Source of the DNA: Acetobacteraceae bacterium
GTDB taxonomy: Bacteria > Pseudomonadota > Alphaproteobacteria > Acetobacterales > Acetobacteraceae
NCBI GenBank assembly: GCA_947476855.1
Contig: CANJSR010000174.1
Coordinates: 1 to 9,321, forward strand
Length of the DNA: 9,321 nucleotides
Direction: 5' to 3'
Under the pieces are notes generated by a model. The model did no database searches and was not told the origin of the DNA. It saw nothing but the letters and a program-made list of their open reading frames with translations. Numbering within the stretch: the stretch's first letter is position 1; the number at the start of each line of letters is the position of its first letter. A program made the position numbers and the translations under genes. This document shows positions 6,461 through 9,321 of the stretch, one piece after another.

Positions 6461-7546
6461 ATGTCCGAAGCTGACGGCCAGGAAAAGACACTCGACGCCA
6501 GCGACCAGCGGCTGCGGCAGGCGCGGGAAGATGGCGATATCGCGGTGTCGCGTGAAGGCTCGACCGCGGGGGTCTACCTCGCGTCCCTGCTCGGCATCGT
6601 CCTTTTTGGTCCCGACATGCTGCGCGGTATGGGCGACCTGATGCTACCGCTGATCGACATGCCGGAGGCCTTCGCCGACACCACCGGGGATGGCCTGCAA
6701 GCCGCGGCCCGATCCGCGATGCTCGCAATGGGCATCGTGCTGGTGCCGTTCTTCGTGCTGGCGGTGATGGGCGCGCTGGTGCCTTATGTCCTGCAGAACT
6801 CCATCACCGTCGCGACCAAGCGGATCATGCCGAAAGGGTCCCACCTGTCGCCGGGCAAGGGCTTCACGCGCATGTTCGGGCACATGGCCATGTTTGAGTT
6901 TGCCAAGAGCCTGACGAAGATGATCGCCATGGGCCTGACCTGCTGGGCGGTGCTGTATCCGTTGTTCAGCGACTCCGTCGGCCTGGTTTCATCTGACCCG
7001 GCCAGCCTGCTGGTCCATGTGCGCGATGCGCTGGTCGCGGTGCTCATGGTCGCCACCATCGTTGCGACGGTGATCGCCGGCATCGACATGCCCTACCAGC
7101 ATTGGTCCTATCGCAAGCGCCTCCGCATGAGCATCCAGGAAATGCGCGACGAAATGCGCTCCACCGATGGTGACCCGCATGTGAAGATGCGCCAGCGCCG
7201 GATCAGGATGTCGCGCGCCGGCAACCGCATGATGCAGGACGTGCCAGGCGCCACCGTCGTCGTGACGAACCCGACCCATCTTGCCATCGCCTTGCGCTAT
7301 GAGCGCGGGCGCGATCCGGCGCCGATCGTGGTGGCCAAGGGCGCGGACCTGATCGCGCTCCGCATCCGCGCCATCGCCGAGGAGAACAACGTCCCGGTGC
7401 TGGAGAACAAGCCGCTCGCCCGCGCCCTGCACAAGTCGGTGGAGGTCGGGCAGGTGATCCCGCCGGAACACTTCGAGATGGCCGCGAAGGTGATCAGCGT
7501 CGTGCTGGCCCGCGCCGGCAAGAACCCCGCCCCCCAACCGCACTGA
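6461..7546 (+). CDS. flhB: Flagellar export switch protein FlhB
   Basis: FlhB is the inner-membrane export gate protein that switches substrate specificity from rod/hook to filament proteins by cleaving itself in its cytoplasmic domain. The product has 361 residues. Four membrane segments lie at about 35-52, 86-112, 148-170 and 188-210, followed by a charged linker (about 215-255) and the autocleavage domain. The NPTH motif is intact at 270-273, with cleavage expected between Asn270 and Pro271. It is followed by LAIALRYERG, VVAKGADLIALRIRAIAEEN and NVPVLENKPLARALHKSVEVG. ATG 6461 follows GAGGAA (6452-6457). The N-terminal cytoplasmic motif is divergent: EKTLDASDQRLRQAREDGD replaces the common EKTEAPTPxRLxxAR form. 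It is the last gene of the plus-strand operon and ends 15 bp before the terminator hairpin. The virulence homologue SctU is unlikely in this context. Confidence 0.96.
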   Translation: MSEADGQEKTLDASDQRLRQAREDGDIAVSREGSTAGVYLASLLGIVLFGPDMLRGMGDLMLPLIDMPEAFADTTGDGLQAAARSAMLAMGIVLVPFFVLAVMGALVPYVLQNSITVATKRIMPKGSHLSPGKGFTRMFGHMAMFEFAKSLTKMIAMGLTCWAVLYPLFSDSVGLVSSDPASLLVHVRDALVAVLMVATIVATVIAGIDMPYQHWSYRKRLRMSIQEMRDEMRSTDGDPHVKMRQRRIRMSRAGNRMMQDVPGATVVVTNPTHLAIALRYERGRDPAPIVVAKGADLIALRIRAIAEENNVPVLENKPLARALHKSVEVGQVIPPEHFEMAAKVISVVLARAGKNPAPQPH

Positions 7547-7561
7547 CCCTCCACCGCCAAC

Positions 7562-7617
7562 AAAAAGGGCTCGGCCTTCACAACCTTCGTTCCGGTTGTG
7601 AAAGCCGAGCCCTTTTT
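7562..7617. terminator. Bidirectional rho-independent terminator between flhB and motE
   Basis: Two 24-base arms (7562-7585 and 7594-7617) pair as an inverted repeat with a single C/A mismatch and an 8-base loop (TTCGTTCC). The arms start with AAAAA and end with TTTTT, so either strand transcribes a strong GC-rich hairpin (core GGGCTCGGC / GCCGAGCCC) followed by a U-tract. It lies 15 bp after the flhB stop and 13 bp after the motE stop on the opposite strand. It is therefore placed to end both convergent operons. Confidence 0.93.
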
Positions 7618-7630
7618 GGTGAGAGGAGGG

Positions 7631-8248
7631 TTAGCGGAAGGCGGCGCCTTGCTTTTCGAGTTCCTTGGAGATGTTGGCGGCGATGTCCGGATCGATCGAC
7701 GCCAGCACCGGACCAGCCATACGCGTGTCCAGACGCCGCAGGATCGCCGCCGCCTTGGGTATGTCCAGCTTCGACATGATCGCCCCGGCCTGTGCCGGCT
7801 TCATGTTGGAATACAGCGTGGCGAGCAGAGTCAGGTCCGCATCAGCCTTGCCGGTTTCATGTGTAATCAACTTTGAAACCTGACCCCGCAGCTCCGTCAG
7901 CGCCGCGATCTCCCGCCTGGCCATGGCTTCGGCGGCGGCGATGCGGGCTTCCCGGAGTTCCAGGTCACGCTCCCTCTTATCCAGCGCGGCCCTCCTCCTC
8001 GCAATTTCCCCCATCGCTCGGCTGTCCGCGCCCTGTTCGTCGTGGGCACCAGCGGCCGAGGTTGCGGGCGGCGGGGTGGACGGCGCCGAGGCAGGCGGTG
8101 CTGCCGGAGCGGCCGGTACGGTCACGGCTGCCCAGGCGCTGCCCGAGGCAAGCAAAGCCCCCAGCGCCAGGCCGGCCGCGAGTGACCGCGCCCGGCGATG
8201 CCGAGCGGGGTGGTCCGTTGTGATGATCGTGCACAGTTCTTGCGTCAT
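7631..8248 (-). CDS. motE: MotE-like periplasmic flagellar motor protein
   Basis: The protein (205 residues) resembles MotE of Alphaproteobacteria, described in rhizobia as a periplasmic chaperone for the motor protein MotC. Seen: a basic N-region with HPARHRRARS, a hydrophobic segment (about 22-38) ending in GSAWA/AV, a plausible signal peptidase I site after residue 40; a Pro/Ala-rich spacer (41-67); a long charged helix likely to form a coiled coil (about 78-128, with RRRAALDKRERDLELREARI); and a C-terminal MgtE-N/FliG-like helical domain (about 137-198) with TLYSNMKPAQAGAIMSKLD and SIDPDIAANISKELEKQ. ATG 8248 is supported by a GAGGA ribosome binding site (complement of 8254-8258). It follows fliM by 32 bp in the same operon and ends at the shared terminator. 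The exact partner here is inferred; motC, motA and motB are not in the window. The coiled-coil plus MgtE-N layout also occurs in FlbB-type proteins. Confidence 0.78.
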   Translation of the reverse strand: MTQELCTIITTDHPARHRRARSLAAGLALGALLASGSAWAAVTVPAAPAAPPASAPSTPPPATSAAGAHDEQGADSRAMGEIARRRAALDKRERDLELREARIAAAEAMARREIAALTELRGQVSKLITHETGKADADLTLLATLYSNMKPAQAGAIMSKLDIPKAAAILRRLDTRMAGPVLASIDPDIAANISKELEKQGAAFR

Positions 8249-8253
8249 GTGAG

Positions 8254-8258
8254 TCCTC
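8254..8258 (-). promoter_or_regulatory. Ribosome binding site of motE
   Basis: On the minus strand GAGGA stands five bases before ATG 8248, in the 32-bp gap after fliM. It supports this start, even though the N-region before the signal-peptide core is rather long (about 21 residues). Confidence 0.6.
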
Positions 8259-8280
8259 GGATTCTCCGAAGCAGGGGGTG

Positions 8281-9309
8281 TCAGCCCCAGATGGGGGCGT
8301 CGTCAGCGAGGCGGCGTTCTTCGACGCGCAATGCAATCCGGCCGTCCTGTTCGGCGACCATCGCGCGCAGCACCAGCAGGTCGTTGCAGGTGACATCGAT
8401 CGGCTGCTCGGGCCGCCGGTCCAGCAGCACGCGGGACCCGACCTTCCAGCCGGTGACCTCGGAGGTCGAGATCGACCGCTTTTCCAGCACCGCCCGCAGG
8501 TTGACCTGCGCGTGCGGCAGCACGGTCGCGAGATGAGACCGCCAGATCGGGTCGCCGCCGTGCTTCTTGCCGACGAACTCCTCCACCAACTGGTCGCGGA
8601 CCGTGTCGAAGCTGGAATAGGGAATCAGGAAATCGATGTGCCCGCCGCGGTGCTCCATCGCCACCTCGGCACGGAACATCAGCGACGCGGCCGACAGCTT
8701 GGAGACGGCGGCATAGGACGGGTTCGTCTCGAACCGTTCCAGCACGAAATTGACATCGCCCAGCATCTCGAACGCCTGCTTCAGCTCCCGCGCGATGACG
8801 TCGTTGACCAGGCGGTCGACGAAGGTGCGCTCGATCGCCGTATAGGGCCGGCCCTCGATCGGAGCGCCGCGGTTGCGCCGCCCGCCCAGCAGGATATCCA
8901 TGGCGGAGGTGATCAGCTTCGGATCCAGCGCCGCCAGGCAGTAGCCGTCCCAGGGATCGATCCGCAGCACCGCGATCATGGCGGGCACGGAAACGATGTC
9001 GAGGAAGTCCTTCAGCCGGCAGGCCTGGATGCGATCGATGGAGACATCGGCGTTGTCGCCGGTGAAGCCGCGCATGCCGACGGTCATGAACTGCGCCAGC
9101 CGGTCGATCATGATGTTCAGCGTCGGCATCCGGTCGATGCCAACCACCACGTCGCCGATCAGGGCTTCCAGCCCGCGCCGCTTCTGCGTGTCATGCTCCG
9201 CCGGGGCGGCGTCACCGAACAGGCTGTCGATGTCGCTCTGGTCGAGCGAGCGTTCCACCGTGCCCCAGTCGTCGGCGAGTTCGGTGGAATCTCCGGTTGC
9301 GCCCGACAT
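8281..9309 (-). CDS. fliM: Flagellar motor switch protein FliM
   Basis: FliM is the C-ring protein that links FliG to FliN, binds phosphorylated CheY and so sets the direction of motor rotation. The product has 342 residues, usual for the family. The N-terminal CheY-binding motif is recognisable as LDQSDIDSLFG at 22-32. The CheC-like middle domain (about 45-235) has the PTLNIMIDRLAQFM segment and DPKLITSAMDILLGGRR (129-145), then the conserved EGRPYTAIERTFVDRLVND (152-170). The C-terminal SpoA domain that contacts FliN runs from about 262 to 335 and includes VLPHAQVNLRAVLEKRSIS. The start is ATG 9309 with a partial GGTGG site; a TAA two bases upstream of the ATG may be the stop of a preceding gene, cut by the window edge (fliL is a usual neighbour, but this cannot be read here). 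FliN is not in the window. It is co-transcribed with motE. Confidence 0.95.
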   Translation of the reverse strand: MSGATGDSTELADDWGTVERSLDQSDIDSLFGDAAPAEHDTQKRRGLEALIGDVVVGIDRMPTLNIMIDRLAQFMTVGMRGFTGDNADVSIDRIQACRLKDFLDIVSVPAMIAVLRIDPWDGYCLAALDPKLITSAMDILLGGRRNRGAPIEGRPYTAIERTFVDRLVNDVIARELKQAFEMLGDVNFVLERFETNPSYAAVSKLSAASLMFRAEVAMEHRGGHIDFLIPYSSFDTVRDQLVEEFVGKKHGGDPIWRSHLATVLPHAQVNLRAVLEKRSISTSEVTGWKVGSRVLLDRRPEQPIDVTCNDLLVLRAMVAEQDGRIALRVEERRLADDAPIWG

Positions 9310-9321
9310 GGTTACGCCACC

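Noticed and set aside
5968..6462. A 164-codon minus-strand open frame opposite fliR
   Set aside because: The product is a low-complexity run of Arg, Gln, Asp and His with no domain, antisense to conserved fliR.
506..7546. Reading FliI, FliQ, FlhA, FliR and FlhB as a virulence-type (injectisome) secretion system
   Set aside because: The same cluster encodes FlgB, FlgC, FliE and FliM, which are specific to flagella, and no secretin, needle or translocon gene is present.
1..9321. Mobile elements, CRISPR arrays, tRNA or rRNA genes, toxin-antitoxin or defence genes
   Set aside because: I saw no repeats with spacers, transposase motifs, tRNA-like cloverleaf or foreign-looking composition. Every sizeable stretch is explained by flagellar genes, and the only gap of more than 100 bp is the fliI-flgB region.

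Overview
This window is a flagellar gene block from a GC-rich Gram-negative bacterium, most likely an alphaproteobacterium of the Rhodospirillales/Acetobacterales type. Three things point there: a DUF1217 flagellar protein (a family common in Alphaproteobacteria), a MotE-like periplasmic protein next to fliM, and a divergent FliM. The strong G/C preference at third codon positions fits. The placement is inferred from family knowledge and protein style, not from a database search.

Layout. (1) Positions 2-547 (+) hold the 3' part of a DUF1217 flagellar gene that is cut by the left edge. (2) fliI, the export ATPase, lies on the minus strand (506 to about 1933) and converges on the DUF1217 gene with a 42-bp tail-to-tail overlap. 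(3) A divergent, locally AT-rich control region of about 170 bp (1934-2103) separates fliI from a compact plus-strand operon, flgB-flgC-fliE-fliQ-flhA-fliR-flhB (2104-7546). Its genes overlap by up to 4 bp or are separated by at most 26 bp. (4) A long hairpin with A/T tracts on both sides (7562-7617) closes this operon and also the convergent minus-strand pair. (5) That pair is fliM followed by motE (9309 down to 7631).

Function. FliQ, FliR, FlhA and FlhB form most of the inner-membrane export gate of the flagellar type III secretion system; FliP is not in the window. FliI powers or assists substrate delivery to the gate; its usual partners FliH and FliJ are not here. FlgB, FlgC and FliE are the proximal rod and the adaptor that joins the rod to the MS ring and gate. 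FliM is the C-ring switch protein. The MotE-like protein is a predicted periplasmic factor for motor function. The window therefore covers early flagellar assembly: gate, rod base and switch.

I found no insertion sequence, CRISPR array, tRNA, rRNA, phage gene or defence-like gene, and nothing that amounts to an undescribed system. The points most worth a second look are the fliI/DUF1217 antisense overlap, the shared fliI-flgB control region with uncertain starts, the divergent FlhB N-terminus, the orphan position of fliI and the fliM-motE pair.
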